Positions 51,814 to 60,606 of a stretch of 64,000 nucleotides of DNA are shown here, piece by piece. Under the pieces are notes generated by a model, which was not told the origin of the DNA, ran no database searches, and saw only the letters and a list, made by a program, of their open reading frames with translations. The stretch's first letter is position 1. Each line of letters opens with the position of its first letter. Source of the stretch: FEB-12 sp964503315 (GTDB taxonomy: Bacteria > Zixibacteria > MSB-5A5 > GN15 > FEB-12); the NCBI GenBank assembly GCA_964503315.1, contig CAZCZL010000006.1, positions 62,001 through 126,000 on the forward strand, in the 5' to 3' direction. The translations under genes were made by a program, and so were the position numbers.

Positions 51814-54243
51814 TTACGGATTGCCGCAAATAGTCGTTCCAGGAATGATAAAGTAAGCTATCAAACGAGAGAGATCTGAGAGATCGATCACGCCCGAACA
51901 ATCGGTGTCGCCAACGACGTACTCCGGCTGTGGCTGAGGCGAGCCCAGAAGCATATAGTTGATATTCCACGAAAGATCCGAGAGGTCCAACTTGCCGTCC
52001 CAGTTCCAATCACCATGGTAGCGCCACATAAGGAGACTGATTTTGACAGTCTGGGGGCTGTTGTTGGCCCAGGTTGAATAGACCAAAAACGAGTCGGTGT
52101 AGGTTCCCAGAGTCAGATCGTCAGCTTGGCAGACGCCGGAGAGAAGTGTTGGCACGTTACCCGATGTTTTATCTGGCACGAACCAGGGGATATCCTCCTC
52201 CATGGTCCATGGCATACAGCCCACATTGGAATTAAACATGTAAGTAGAGATAGCGACCGGACCGGTCTGCTCCTGATGCGGGATAGAGAACACCGACTCA
52301 GCTAATCCTATATTAGCTGGAGCGACGCTGTCAATGCGGGTATATTCCACTATCAGCATCTCGGGAGAATTATACGCGAAATCGGTCGACACTATGATCG
52401 TGTCGTAGTAGACGCCGGCCGGAACGTCTGGGTAAAGTGACTGTACTATAAAGGTCTTGTCGAGAGTCCCGGAGTTCGAAGTGACGAGAAACAGATCCGA
52501 CTCATACGTAAGAGTCGCGACCTTGGGGTCATCTCCTCCTTGATTGAAGACGGTGAAGTTTCCAATTGGCGAAAGCTCTTCAATGTCCCGGCAACCATAT
52601 GTGGTGAACTTCAAGGTATCTTTATTCAGTGCCAGAATCGCCGGATCTTCCACGATCCGGAAATGGAAAACAACGGGATAAGGTGAATTGATCGCCTCAG
52701 GCGAACTGACCCAGAGGGTATCGAAGTATTCGTCCCCAACCGAGCCACCCAGTACTTTGAAAGTGAGGTGCACCGAGTCAGGCGCCGAACCACTCATCGG
52801 AGTGACCGTGAACAGGCGGATCGAAGTCTCACTCAGTGTGAAGGTCATGGAACCAACACCCGCATTGCGGATGTAAATAGACCGTGGCGGGGCATTGTCG
52901 GGGGCATCAACGATGATATGATTGACTTGTGAGTCTACAGCGATCATCGGAAGACTCGAGCCAAGGGACAACTTCACCGGAATTCTGACGGGATCGTTGG
53001 TGGCAGCGGGGTCGCTAACAACGATGGTGTCAAAGAAGTCACCTATTCCAAGGGCGGAAATATCGGCTGAAACGGTGACCAATGTGGAGTCAATACCACT
53101 GGACGGAGTGACGCTCAACCAAAGGCTGTTCCAGCTTGTCGACCAATTCAAGGTACCACCGCCAATATTCTTAATAATCATTGTCTGATCGGGCGGGTTG
53201 GAGCCACCGGTCAGGCCGACAAAATTGAATGAAGACTTGTTGGTCGAGATGACCGGCGCTGGGGCAGCGACTGTCAAGGTGACCTTCTCGTACACCGGCG
53301 AATTGTACGCGCCCGCAGACTGAACCGCGATGGAGTCAACATACACGCCGGGAGTCAGCCCGGTGATATTGACTGAAACTGCTATTGATCGCGGGGTGGT
53401 GCCTGATGACGGTGTCTTGATCAGCCAAGGAGCGTTCTCAACCAGCGTGAATGCGAGATGATCACCGGCACCATCGCCAGTTGAGATCACAGTAAAATTC
53501 TGTGCGGGCGGAGTCGATCCGCCGGCTATGGCATCAAAGCCCAGCGAATCAACAGAGAGCCCCAATGCCGGGGCATACAACTCGAAGCAGTAGCCAGCAC
53601 CATTACGCTCAGGACCGACACCGTTGTTATAGGACTGACCGGGAAGGCCGGACCAGGTCGGAAAGTAGTCGGTGATACTCTGTCCTACCCAGACCCAGGT
53701 ACCGCCTTCGAACCACCGAGCAGAGTCGATGCAAATATGTTTGCCTGCGGATGACTTATCTCCACCAAACCAGGCAGTGATGGCAAAAACGGAATCGTTC
53801 CATCCCGCGGGCATCTGGCGACCGGGTCGCACCGGATTACCGGCGGCGAGGAAACCGACCGAGTCATCCGAGCCATCGCAACTGATCTCGCTGAAGGCAT
53901 AGGTGACATCGAAAAATGGGAGGAAGTAGGTAGCAAAATCGTCGCTGGGGTCGCCGGGCGTGCCACTATTATCAATTGGACCGATCGAATCGATAGTGGT
54001 ACTGTCCCATGTGGCACCATCCGGGGACGATAACCTGAACCCGTTGGAGACGTTGCACCTCTCCGGGGTGTTATTGTGGAATTTAATAAGGAACCGGATA
54101 TTGGCGCCCGCCTGAACTTGAGTGCCGCTGATCAGGCCGCTGACACTCTGAAGGGAAACGTCGCCCTGCTGTGCCGAGGCAGCCCCAGTGATCAGCGCAA
54201 CGAGCGCAACAGACAGGAAGAGATTCTTCCATGAAATCCGCAT
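51814..54243 (-). CDS. Secreted beta-sandwich repeat protein with dockerin-like tail
   Basis: An 809-residue protein; ATG 54243 follows GGAG by 8 nt. Signal peptide 1-24 ('VALVALITGAASAQ'). An N-terminal domain of about 200 residues with Cys pairs precedes four to five BACON-like repeats. Each has the pattern 'SSFNFVGLTGGSNPPDQ...IxNxGGGxLxW...WLSVTPSSG...ADISALGIGDFFDTIVVS'. The last 65 residues are a dockerin-like tail with two acidic loops ('GDWNWDGKLDLSDLSWNI', 'GDTDCSGVIDLSDLSRLIAY'). Repeats of this kind bind carbohydrate or protein. No catalytic motif. Confidence 0.8.
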   Translation of the reverse strand: MRISWKNLFLSVALVALITGAASAQQGDVSLQSVSGLISGTQVQAGANIRFLIKFHNNTPERCNVSNGFRLSSPDGATWDSTTIDSIGPIDNSGTPGDPSDDFATYFLPFFDVTYAFSEISCDGSDDSVGFLAAGNPVRPGRQMPAGWNDSVFAITAWFGGDKSSAGKHICIDSARWFEGGTWVWVGQSITDYFPTWSGLPGQSYNNGVGPERNGAGYCFELYAPALGLSVDSLGFDAIAGGSTPPAQNFTVISTGDGAGDHLAFTLVENAPWLIKTPSSGTTPRSIAVSVNITGLTPGVYVDSIAVQSAGAYNSPVYEKVTLTVAAPAPVISTNKSSFNFVGLTGGSNPPDQTMIIKNIGGGTLNWSTSWNSLWLSVTPSSGIDSTLVTVSADISALGIGDFFDTIVVSDPAATNDPVRIPVKLSLGSSLPMIAVDSQVNHIIVDAPDNAPPRSIYIRNAGVGSMTFTLSETSIRLFTVTPMSGSAPDSVHLTFKVLGGSVGDEYFDTLWVSSPEAINSPYPVVFHFRIVEDPAILALNKDTLKFTTYGCRDIEELSPIGNFTVFNQGGDDPKVATLTYESDLFLVTSNSGTLDKTFIVQSLYPDVPAGVYYDTIIVSTDFAYNSPEMLIVEYTRIDSVAPANIGLAESVFSIPHQEQTGPVAISTYMFNSNVGCMPWTMEEDIPWFVPDKTSGNVPTLLSGVCQADDLTLGTYTDSFLVYSTWANNSPQTVKISLLMWRYHGDWNWDGKLDLSDLSWNINYMLLGSPQPQPEYVVGDTDCSGVIDLSDLSRLIAYFIIPGTTICGNP

Positions 54244-54636
54244 GTGTGTCACTCCGTGGTTTGGGTACTGAAAGAGACCGTTGATCGGTTCATCTTCGCT
54301 CTTCGTCCTGAAAGAATCTATATGCAGTAGGCCGGGTGCGGTGAATCGCCCATCATGACCAGCGCGCGGATCAGGCCAACAGCCACACCGGCGCGAAATA
54401 GTGGGATCAACTCATAGTCATGAAACTGTCGGCTACGCAGGACCTGCCCCGCCCGGAATCCTCTTCGAATGAACACGCGATGTCCCCGAAAACCTCAACA
54501 TCGCTTATGATTTGTAAGGAAATGCGAACCGTTTCTATGGCATGAATATACGGGCCGTCACACGCGACTGTCAAGCGGAAATGACGTTTGAAAAGGCGGA
54601 TAACCGGAATCTAACGGAAATCTGGACCGAGATGCG
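54244..54636. other. Non-coding gap with an orphan open frame
   Basis: Contains a plausible minus-strand promoter for the repeat protein, TTCACC-N17-TATAGA, close to 54310-54350. A minus-strand frame (54318-54494, 58 codons, protein-like composition, ending '...PHPAYCI') is open from a TGA to a TAG but has no ATG at its 5' end and no binding site. It may be a remnant or chance. Nothing else seen. Confidence 0.35.
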
Positions 54637-57123
54637 CTACTTTTTCTTGCGGCGTGCGGAAGCCGCGGCGACCGCGCGCGGTTTATTGCGAGCGGCCCGT
54701 TTCTTGCGGGAACGGGCGATCTCCTTGGCAAAGATCTTTTCGAGCGTGTAGGTAGATGGCTGGAAATCAAGCAGACAGAGTTCGAATAATTCATCAACTC
54801 GCTCGATGAAGACAAATTTTGTCTTTCGAATGATCTCTCTGGGTAAATCCTTGATATCTTTTTGGTTCTCTTTGGGCAGAGCAATCTCAAAAATGCCGGC
54901 CCGATAGGCCGCGGAAATCTTCTCCTTGATGCCCGCGACGGTGAGGACTCTCCCTCGCAGCGTAACTTCGCCGGTCATAGCGATGTCATTGCGGATCGGT
55001 CGCTCCGACATGACCGAGGCTATCACCAGACAGACCGTCACACCTGCGGACGGGCCGTCTTTCGGAATGGCTCCCGAGGGGAAGTGAATGTGTATATCGT
55101 ATTCATTGAAATCGTTGGTATCGATACCGAGAATATCGGCCTTCGAGCGCACATACGAGTGTGCGGCCTGGATCGATTCGCGCATGACATCACCGAGCGA
55201 TCCCGTGGTGATGATCTGCCCCTCTCCTTTCATCTTAAGGCCCTCGATAAACATCAATTCGCCGCCCGCTCCGGTCCAGGCAAGTCCGGCTGCGGTGCCA
55301 ATCTCGGGTTCCTTTTCCGCCTTCTCAGGGATGAAAATGGGCGTACCGAGATAGGTCTCAAGATTCTTCTCGTTGATAACCCAGGTCTGTTTGCTCTTCT
55401 CTGCCTTTTCCAGCGCGATCTTGCGGCAGATCTTTTCGATTTGTTGGGAGAACACGAGGAGGCCGGCCTCCTGTGTATAACTTGAGATCAAGCGACCGAG
55501 AGTCTTCTCGTTCATGCGGACCTGCGATTTCAGCAGACCGTGCTTCTTGAGCAACTTCGGAATGATGTACCGTCGCGCGATAACGATCTTCTCCCGCTCG
55601 ATATAGCCGGGGAATTCTACTATTTCGAGACGCGGCACGAATTGCTCGGGGAGTTCCTCGAAAGAGCGGACTGAGCAAATGAAGAACACTTTGCTCAGGT
55701 CGAACGGCACGCCAACATAGCTGTCGAGGAAACGACTGCTCCGCCGATTATCGATCGCGTCAAGCAGCGCCATATTGACCGAACTGTCGTTTTCGACATT
55801 GAAATAATCCAGATCCTCGATCAGGACGACCGGATCGCAGGCCCCGACATCGCGCAGGGTTCGAATGATACGTCCGGGAGTCGCTCCCGGCCAGGTACGA
55901 GCGGTCCCCTTAAGATCGGCGACTTCCGATATTCCGCCGACCGAAATTCGGACGAATTGCTTGCCCAGCGCGCGGGCAATCGCTTTGGCGAGAGATGCTT
56001 TCCCAGTGCCAGGGGCGCCGACCAAACAAAGGGTCGGACCTTCATCGGCTCCACCGAGCAGTTTGCGCACAGATAGACGCTGCATGATCTGCTCTTTGAG
56101 TGCGGTCGGACCATAGTAGTCGGTGGAGAGAATATGCTCCACTTCGGTCATGGCGTAATCTTCAGGCGAGGTTTTCCCCCACGGTAATGAGAGAAGCCAG
56201 TCGAGATAGTTCTTGGTCGTGCCATACTCGGCCGTGGCCGGAGAGAGTTCGCTGAGGCGATCTATCTCTATTCGGGCGCGCGCGATGACTTCGGGCGGAA
56301 GATGGGTCGCGCTTTTGATCGCCTTGCGCAAACGCGCGGCCTCTTTCTCCTCGGTGAGATCTTCACCCAACTGCCGCTTGATCTCATAGAGCTGCTGCTT
56401 GAGGAAATAGCGGTGCTGTTCTTCCTCTATACGCTTTTTCGCGTTCTCATTGATATTGAGGACTGTCGTGACGCGATGCATCTCGCCGTGCAGCAAATTG
56501 AGCAGGCGGTCGTAGCGGATCTCGAGGCCAATACTCTCCAGCAGATCCTGTTTGGACTGGAGCGAGAAGTGGAACGAAGACGCGATCCGATCTGCCAGCG
56601 CAGAGGGATCTTCAATATTCATCTTGAGGACGTTTGACAGCTCAGGCGAATAGATCGGATCGAGATGCGTGATCTCGCTGACGATCGTGATCGCGGCATC
56701 CATCCGTGACTTGATATTCTTGAGCGCGACCGACGGTTGCTCTATCCCGACGGCAGTGCCAACCATGAATGGCTCGGTCTTGGTGATCGCGGAGATTGAG
56801 GCGCGCTTGAGCCCCTCAAGGGTCACCAGCATGGAGCCGCCGGGACCTTCCTTGTGGTCGACCACTCGTGCGAGGACGCCTACCTGGTGGATCGGCGCGT
56901 CGGTGGCGGTATCGACCTCGGCATGGGCGTACGAAGCCACGAATTCTTTCTTCTTCGCGACGCACTCTTCGATCAGCGAACGATTTTCGGGTCGCCCGAT
57001 CTGTACCGTCAACATCATCCCCGGAAACAGTACCCCGGTCATGAGGGGTAGGATCGGGTACTCGTTTGAGGTGTCAGTCGTCTGGACTGGCAGTCGGTGT
57101 CTGGCTCGAATTATCATAGTCAT
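54637..57123 (-). CDS. lon: Lon-type protease with altered AAA+ core
   Basis: An 828-residue protein with the full Lon layout: LAN substrate domain (about 20-215, 'PILPLMTGVLFPGMML'), helical linker ('YFLKQQLYEIKRQLGED'), AAA+ module (about 330-575) and protease domain (about 610-800). The Ser-Lys dyad is intact: S692 in 'PKDGPSAG' and K735 in 'AGIKEK'. The ATPase is unusual. Walker A is GAPGTGK375-A376 rather than GKT; Walker B is LIE436-D437 instead of LDE; the sensor-1 TAN is SVR. The 'PRLEI' Arg remains. The C-terminus is Lys/Arg-rich. Own promoter and palindrome upstream. It may be a specialised Lon paralog. Confidence 0.9.
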   Translation of the reverse strand: MTMIIRARHRLPVQTTDTSNEYPILPLMTGVLFPGMMLTVQIGRPENRSLIEECVAKKKEFVASYAHAEVDTATDAPIHQVGVLARVVDHKEGPGGSMLVTLEGLKRASISAITKTEPFMVGTAVGIEQPSVALKNIKSRMDAAITIVSEITHLDPIYSPELSNVLKMNIEDPSALADRIASSFHFSLQSKQDLLESIGLEIRYDRLLNLLHGEMHRVTTVLNINENAKKRIEEEQHRYFLKQQLYEIKRQLGEDLTEEKEAARLRKAIKSATHLPPEVIARARIEIDRLSELSPATAEYGTTKNYLDWLLSLPWGKTSPEDYAMTEVEHILSTDYYGPTALKEQIMQRLSVRKLLGGADEGPTLCLVGAPGTGKASLAKAIARALGKQFVRISVGGISEVADLKGTARTWPGATPGRIIRTLRDVGACDPVVLIEDLDYFNVENDSSVNMALLDAIDNRRSSRFLDSYVGVPFDLSKVFFICSVRSFEELPEQFVPRLEIVEFPGYIEREKIVIARRYIIPKLLKKHGLLKSQVRMNEKTLGRLISSYTQEAGLLVFSQQIEKICRKIALEKAEKSKQTWVINEKNLETYLGTPIFIPEKAEKEPEIGTAAGLAWTGAGGELMFIEGLKMKGEGQIITTGSLGDVMRESIQAAHSYVRSKADILGIDTNDFNEYDIHIHFPSGAIPKDGPSAGVTVCLVIASVMSERPIRNDIAMTGEVTLRGRVLTVAGIKEKISAAYRAGIFEIALPKENQKDIKDLPREIIRKTKFVFIERVDELFELCLLDFQPSTYTLEKIFAKEIARSRKKRAARNKPRAVAAASARRKKK

Positions 57124-57141
57124 GCCGGTTGTACGAAGATT

Positions 57142-57157
57142 ATCGGTTCAAACCGAT
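57142..57157 (-). promoter_or_regulatory. Palindrome between promoter and start of the Lon gene
   Basis: Perfect ATCGGTT-CA-AACCGAT inverted repeat, 12 bp downstream of the -10 element and 18 bp before the ATG. The position suits a repressor operator. It matches no heat-shock operator I know (CIRCE, CtsR, HspR). Confidence 0.45.
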
Positions 57158-57169
57158 GTTTCTCAATGA

Positions 57170-57198
57170 ATAGACCGGCATTTTGCCCTGGCTGTCAA
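57170..57198 (-). promoter_or_regulatory. Promoter of the Lon gene
   Basis: Minus strand TTGACA (57193-57198), 17-bp spacer, GTCTAT (57170-57175; TCTATT with an 18-bp spacer is equally good), about 47 bp before the ATG. Confidence 0.55.
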
Positions 57199-57227
57199 AG
57201 GCTATTTGTAACCTGTTGAGGGCCAAG

Positions 57228-57257
57228 AGCTCCCTTCCCTTAAGAGGGAAGGGAGTT
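57228..57257 (-). terminator. Hairpin over the helicase stop codon
   Basis: A 10-bp stem CTCCCTTCCC (57230-57239)/GGGAAGGGAG (57246-57255), extendable by two pairs, with a 6-nt loop that includes the helicase stop. The minus-strand sequence after it (CTCTTGG) lacks a proper T-run. It is a weak terminator or an mRNA end structure that separates the helicase from the Lon gene. Confidence 0.45.
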
Positions 57258-59918
57258 ACCGGGCATCGCCGCTACCGGATTAGCACACAACTGCTGAACC
57301 TCCCAGTCGGGATAGTGCCGAAGGTTCTGGTAGTTGATGCTGATCGATCGTGGGTCGATATCCAGCCGGTAGTAGCCGAGACGATTGTTCTCTATCACCT
57401 GCCAATCGGACGGGAAGCCGGCCGCGATCTCGGACTTGAGGCGATAGAGATAGCGCGCCTGATTGAAGCCAGCCTCGAGATCCTCCTTGAAGATCCAGCC
57501 GCTGTCACGACCAACTCGCGACCAGGCGAGTTTGGTCAGGTACTTGAACGATTTGCCGGTCAACCGGACCGGGAATCCGTTGATGCGAACGAGGTAGCGG
57601 TCGCCCTCGTAGGAACCATCGATCTCGATCTGGTGCGGGACGGTCCCGACTGAGCCGAGCCCCGGAACGGCCCCCTTGATCTCTGTCTGCTGTCTCAACA
57701 TGGCTAATTCCTCCTGAAAAAGAGTTCCCCTGTCTCCAGGGAGTGAAAGTTTGTCAATGTCTTTGCTGTCCGCGTCGAGCAGGTCACCCAGATGGGTAAA
57801 ACCGGCATGATGCAGAGTGAGAAAATCCTGGCGTTTCAGCGTCTGCCCGAACTGGTCATGGAGATCCTTCATGTCAATAGGGAGCCCGTGGCGCAGACTG
57901 AAGGCGTGTCCCTGCAGCAGTTCAAGCGATGGATGGGCGGCATCGCGCGCCGCGAGCAATGCGGCGAGACCACTCACCAGATGCGCGGCGGATTCAGCGA
58001 GCGAGATGACCTGCCCGAGATGCATCTGATAACGTTCCTCTATCTGCTGCACCGACATCACACGGCACCAGTCATCGAGCAAAAGCGCGGCTTTGAGCGA
58101 GGCGGCGGTGCGATAGTCAAGCGGCTCACGACGGTGATCCTCCGGCAACAGGAAGCCAACCTCATCGAACGCGAAATCAAATCGCTGGTAGAGCATTTTG
58201 AGCGGCAGGTTCTCGCGATACTCAAGGCGGGTCAGGATGCCGGGCGGGAGATCCCAATCCGGGGCACTGAGCGCCAGCGCGGTCCATCCGAAAAGCGACT
58301 GCGGAATATTCCGCTCGAGTTGCCGCAGGAAATGATCCGCCTCAGCGACGGTCAGACCGGTCTGGACAACCGCCTGGCCAAGCGGGGTCGCCCAAAGGCG
58401 AGCACCGGAATCGCCGCAGTCGATCAAACCACGGTCATGCAGTCGGCCGAGTGATGGCTCGATCTCGAGTTTCGCCTCTGGATGACGCGTGAAATAAAAA
58501 CTCTGCCGAAGTGAATGGGTCACCACGTCGACGCTCTCCCCCAGTCCTGCGACGATCAAGTGAAGCAGCCAATCCTCGAGCGGTAAGGTCTGAAAAGCGG
58601 ATTCGAATGGTTCACTGCTGTCGTTGTTGATATAGGCATCCCAGAGGATGTCGCCATCGAAGCCAGATTCAGCCAGCACGATAGCACGTGCGGGGCGACT
58701 GCTGGCGCAGCCGAGACGTCCGGCACGACCGGTGATATTATCAAACTCGGCGCGGGAGATCGGGACAAGGCGGGGACGTCCGCCATAACTTCCCGACGTA
58801 TACTTGACCGTTTCCAGATAAACCGTGTCGGCGGGAAGATTAACTCCCAGAGCCAGCGTGGTGGTGGTGAAAAGCACCGATATCTCGCGGCGGCTGAAAG
58901 CGCGCTCGATGACCAGACGCTGTTCGGCGGAGAGATCGGAGTTGTGGAACGCCACACTGCGGGTCAGCGCCTGTTTGAGCGAGCGGATCAGGTACGATGA
59001 TTCTTCCGTGGCCAGCGCGTCAAGAACATGAGTAGCCGACGGCCACTGCGAGATGGCGGCCAGACGAAGCGCCATCTCGACCGTGTCGCGACGGGATTTC
59101 ATGAAAACGAGAGTGGAGCCGGAATCTTCCCGAAGTGACTTCAGAAACGCCGTACGGGCCTCGGGGCCCTGTTCCAGACGGATAAAGGGAAGTTGGTGGT
59201 CTTCCCCGCTATTGTAGGAGCGCAGCCGTAACGCACCATCGGCTGCGACTCCACGCATCAACTCCACCGGCCGAGCGGTCTCACAGACCAGATCAGCGTC
59301 GAGCCAGCGAGCCAATTCTGCTGACGCCTCCCGACCAATAACGGCCGAAAGCGCCAGCAGAGTTGGACGATACGAAGACGCGCGGAGTTTGGTCAGCAAC
59401 CGTTCCAGGACGGCGCCACGGAACGGTTCGGCGAGCATCTGCAATTCATCGATCACCACCAATCCGATCGAGCGAAGCGTATCGAGCTGAGTGGCGAGCA
59501 AGAGGTCGAATTTTTCGTAGATGGCAATCGCCAGATGAAACAGGCCATCGAGGAATTTCCGGTCATTCTCCGGATGGTCACCGGTGACGATGAGGCATTC
59601 CAGACCAAGCGTACGGTAACAGCCGCCGATCTGGCGATATTTCTCTTCGGCCAGCGCCTTGAGCGGAAAAAGCATCACCACTTTCTGGCGGGAGATCAAC
59701 GCCCGCGCCGCGGCCAGTTCGGCGCAGAATGATTTGCCGGATGAGGTCGGCGCGGTGATGATCAGATTGGGGACCCGCTGGTCGGCAGTTCTCTCCCCCA
59801 GCAGTCCATGCTGGATCGCCTGACGCTGCACCGGCAGCAGGCGCTCCCCCTGACGTTGCCGCCAGAGGTCGAGAATGCGACGCGGGATGCGATGTCTTTC
59901 CAGATCGTTCAATTGCAT
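57240..59918 (-). CDS. Ski2-like DEAD/DEAH helicase with winged-helix-like C-terminus
   Basis: An 892-residue superfamily 2 helicase. Motif I APTSSGKS (56-63), Ia 'FPLKALAEEKY', II DELQ (157-160), III 'LSAVIG', V 'TTTLALGVNLPADT' and VI 'NITGRAGRLG'. This resembles the Ski2/Hel308 group. A middle helical region (about 450-680) and a helix-hairpin-like stretch ('LTLHHAGFTHLGDLLDADSKDIDKL') follow. The last 130 residues look like an OmpR-type winged helix ('RLTGKSFKYLTKLAWSR', 'GWIFKEDLEAGFNQARYLYRLKSEI', 'IENNRLGYYRL'). It follows the mini-protein gene by 50 bp under a palindrome-bearing promoter. A DNA repair role is inference. Confidence 0.87.
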   Translation of the reverse strand: MQLNDLERHRIPRRILDLWRQRQGERLLPVQRQAIQHGLLGERTADQRVPNLIITAPTSSGKSFCAELAAARALISRQKVVMLFPLKALAEEKYRQIGGCYRTLGLECLIVTGDHPENDRKFLDGLFHLAIAIYEKFDLLLATQLDTLRSIGLVVIDELQMLAEPFRGAVLERLLTKLRASSYRPTLLALSAVIGREASAELARWLDADLVCETARPVELMRGVAADGALRLRSYNSGEDHQLPFIRLEQGPEARTAFLKSLREDSGSTLVFMKSRRDTVEMALRLAAISQWPSATHVLDALATEESSYLIRSLKQALTRSVAFHNSDLSAEQRLVIERAFSRREISVLFTTTTLALGVNLPADTVYLETVKYTSGSYGGRPRLVPISRAEFDNITGRAGRLGCASSRPARAIVLAESGFDGDILWDAYINNDSSEPFESAFQTLPLEDWLLHLIVAGLGESVDVVTHSLRQSFYFTRHPEAKLEIEPSLGRLHDRGLIDCGDSGARLWATPLGQAVVQTGLTVAEADHFLRQLERNIPQSLFGWTALALSAPDWDLPPGILTRLEYRENLPLKMLYQRFDFAFDEVGFLLPEDHRREPLDYRTAASLKAALLLDDWCRVMSVQQIEERYQMHLGQVISLAESAAHLVSGLAALLAARDAAHPSLELLQGHAFSLRHGLPIDMKDLHDQFGQTLKRQDFLTLHHAGFTHLGDLLDADSKDIDKLSLPGDRGTLFQEELAMLRQQTEIKGAVPGLGSVGTVPHQIEIDGSYEGDRYLVRINGFPVRLTGKSFKYLTKLAWSRVGRDSGWIFKEDLEAGFNQARYLYRLKSEIAAGFPSDWQVIENNRLGYYRLDIDPRSISINYQNLRHYPDWEVQQLCANPVAAMPGNSLPS

Positions 59919-59968
59919 TTCCTGATTCTCCCCTGTTGATTGGTTGCCCGAAACCGATCATCCGTTGG

Positions 59969-60217
59969 TTATTCTCCGCAACTCCCGTAGCCGCAGGATG
60001 GGCAACTCATGCAGGTCCCGAGGCGGACCATGCCGACGCCGCAATCCGGGCACGTGCCGGCATTGGAGTAGCGGCAACTATCGCCCGTGTGGCTCTGGTC
60101 GGACTGCCAGATATGGCCGACGAAATCGGACCAGGCGGAAGCTTCGAAAAGCGGCGCGCTGATATCAAGGCTGCTGAGCGCCGGACTGGAGTGACTGATA
60201 AATTCAGAACCGTTCAT
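59969..60217 (-). CDS. Cys-rich mini-protein resembling the class II RNR C-terminal tail
   Basis: An 82-residue protein; ATG 60217 has GGGAGA six bases upstream. The first 50 residues are Ser-rich with an aromatic patch ('WSDFVGHIWQS'). The C-terminus has Cys at 48, 56, 59, 69, 72, 75 and 80 ('CPDCGVGMVRLGTCMSCPSCG'). The CxxC-x9-CxxCxxC-x4-C layout is like the zinc-ribbon tail of B12-dependent ribonucleotide reductase (NrdJ). It is a stand-alone protein, not a truncated NrdJ, since no catalytic part precedes it. First gene of the helicase transcript. Confidence 0.75.
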   Translation of the reverse strand: MNGSEFISHSSPALSSLDISAPLFEASAWSDFVGHIWQSDQSHTGDSCRYSNAGTCPDCGVGMVRLGTCMSCPSCGYGSCGE

Positions 60218-60258
60218 GGTTGTCTCCCTCGATTGTGTGGGTTGATTGCTGTGAACCA

Positions 60259-60287
60259 AGGATACTGCACATTTGTGCAGCTGTCAA
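60259..60287 (-). promoter_or_regulatory. LexA-box-like palindrome inside a consensus promoter
   Basis: Minus strand TTGACA (60282-60287), exactly 17 bp, TATCCT (60259-60264). Within the spacer is the perfect palindrome CTGCACA-AA-TGTGCAG (60265-60280). It fits TGCNCN4GTGCA, the LexA site described for Fibrobacter succinogenes as I recall it. A repressor bound here would block RNA polymerase directly. The start codon at 60217 is about 42 bp downstream of the -10. Confidence 0.68.
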
Positions 60288-60606
60288 GAGGGGGCAGGCA
60301 AAAAATCTCAAAAAAAGGCACGCATGGAATTCATCGAAACCGCCAAGAACTATATAACTCACTGGAAATCAATTACTTATTGGCGTACGGTAATAAACCG
60401 AGAGAAATCACGATTTTCCCTCCCCTTGCCACAGAACAGACCACGAACAGGCCAACGGAGATCGATTCACGGCCCTAACGTGGGCTTCTAAGCTCTATTT
60501 TGGATTGACTAATCGAACATTCAGCATATTTTGAAGAGACACTGCATTCGTCTCCCAACGTTGCCGGCCAGTCCGGGTAACCAGATCAAGGAATGAGGAT
60601 CGTGCT
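60288..60606. other. Divergent intergenic region
   Basis: No gene seen. Contains the A-rich upstream part of the minus-strand promoter and, on the right, a plus-strand promoter for the gene at 60607: TTGACT (60505-60510), 16-bp spacer, TATTTT (60527-60532). GAGG sits about 10 nt before that ATG. Confidence 0.5.
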
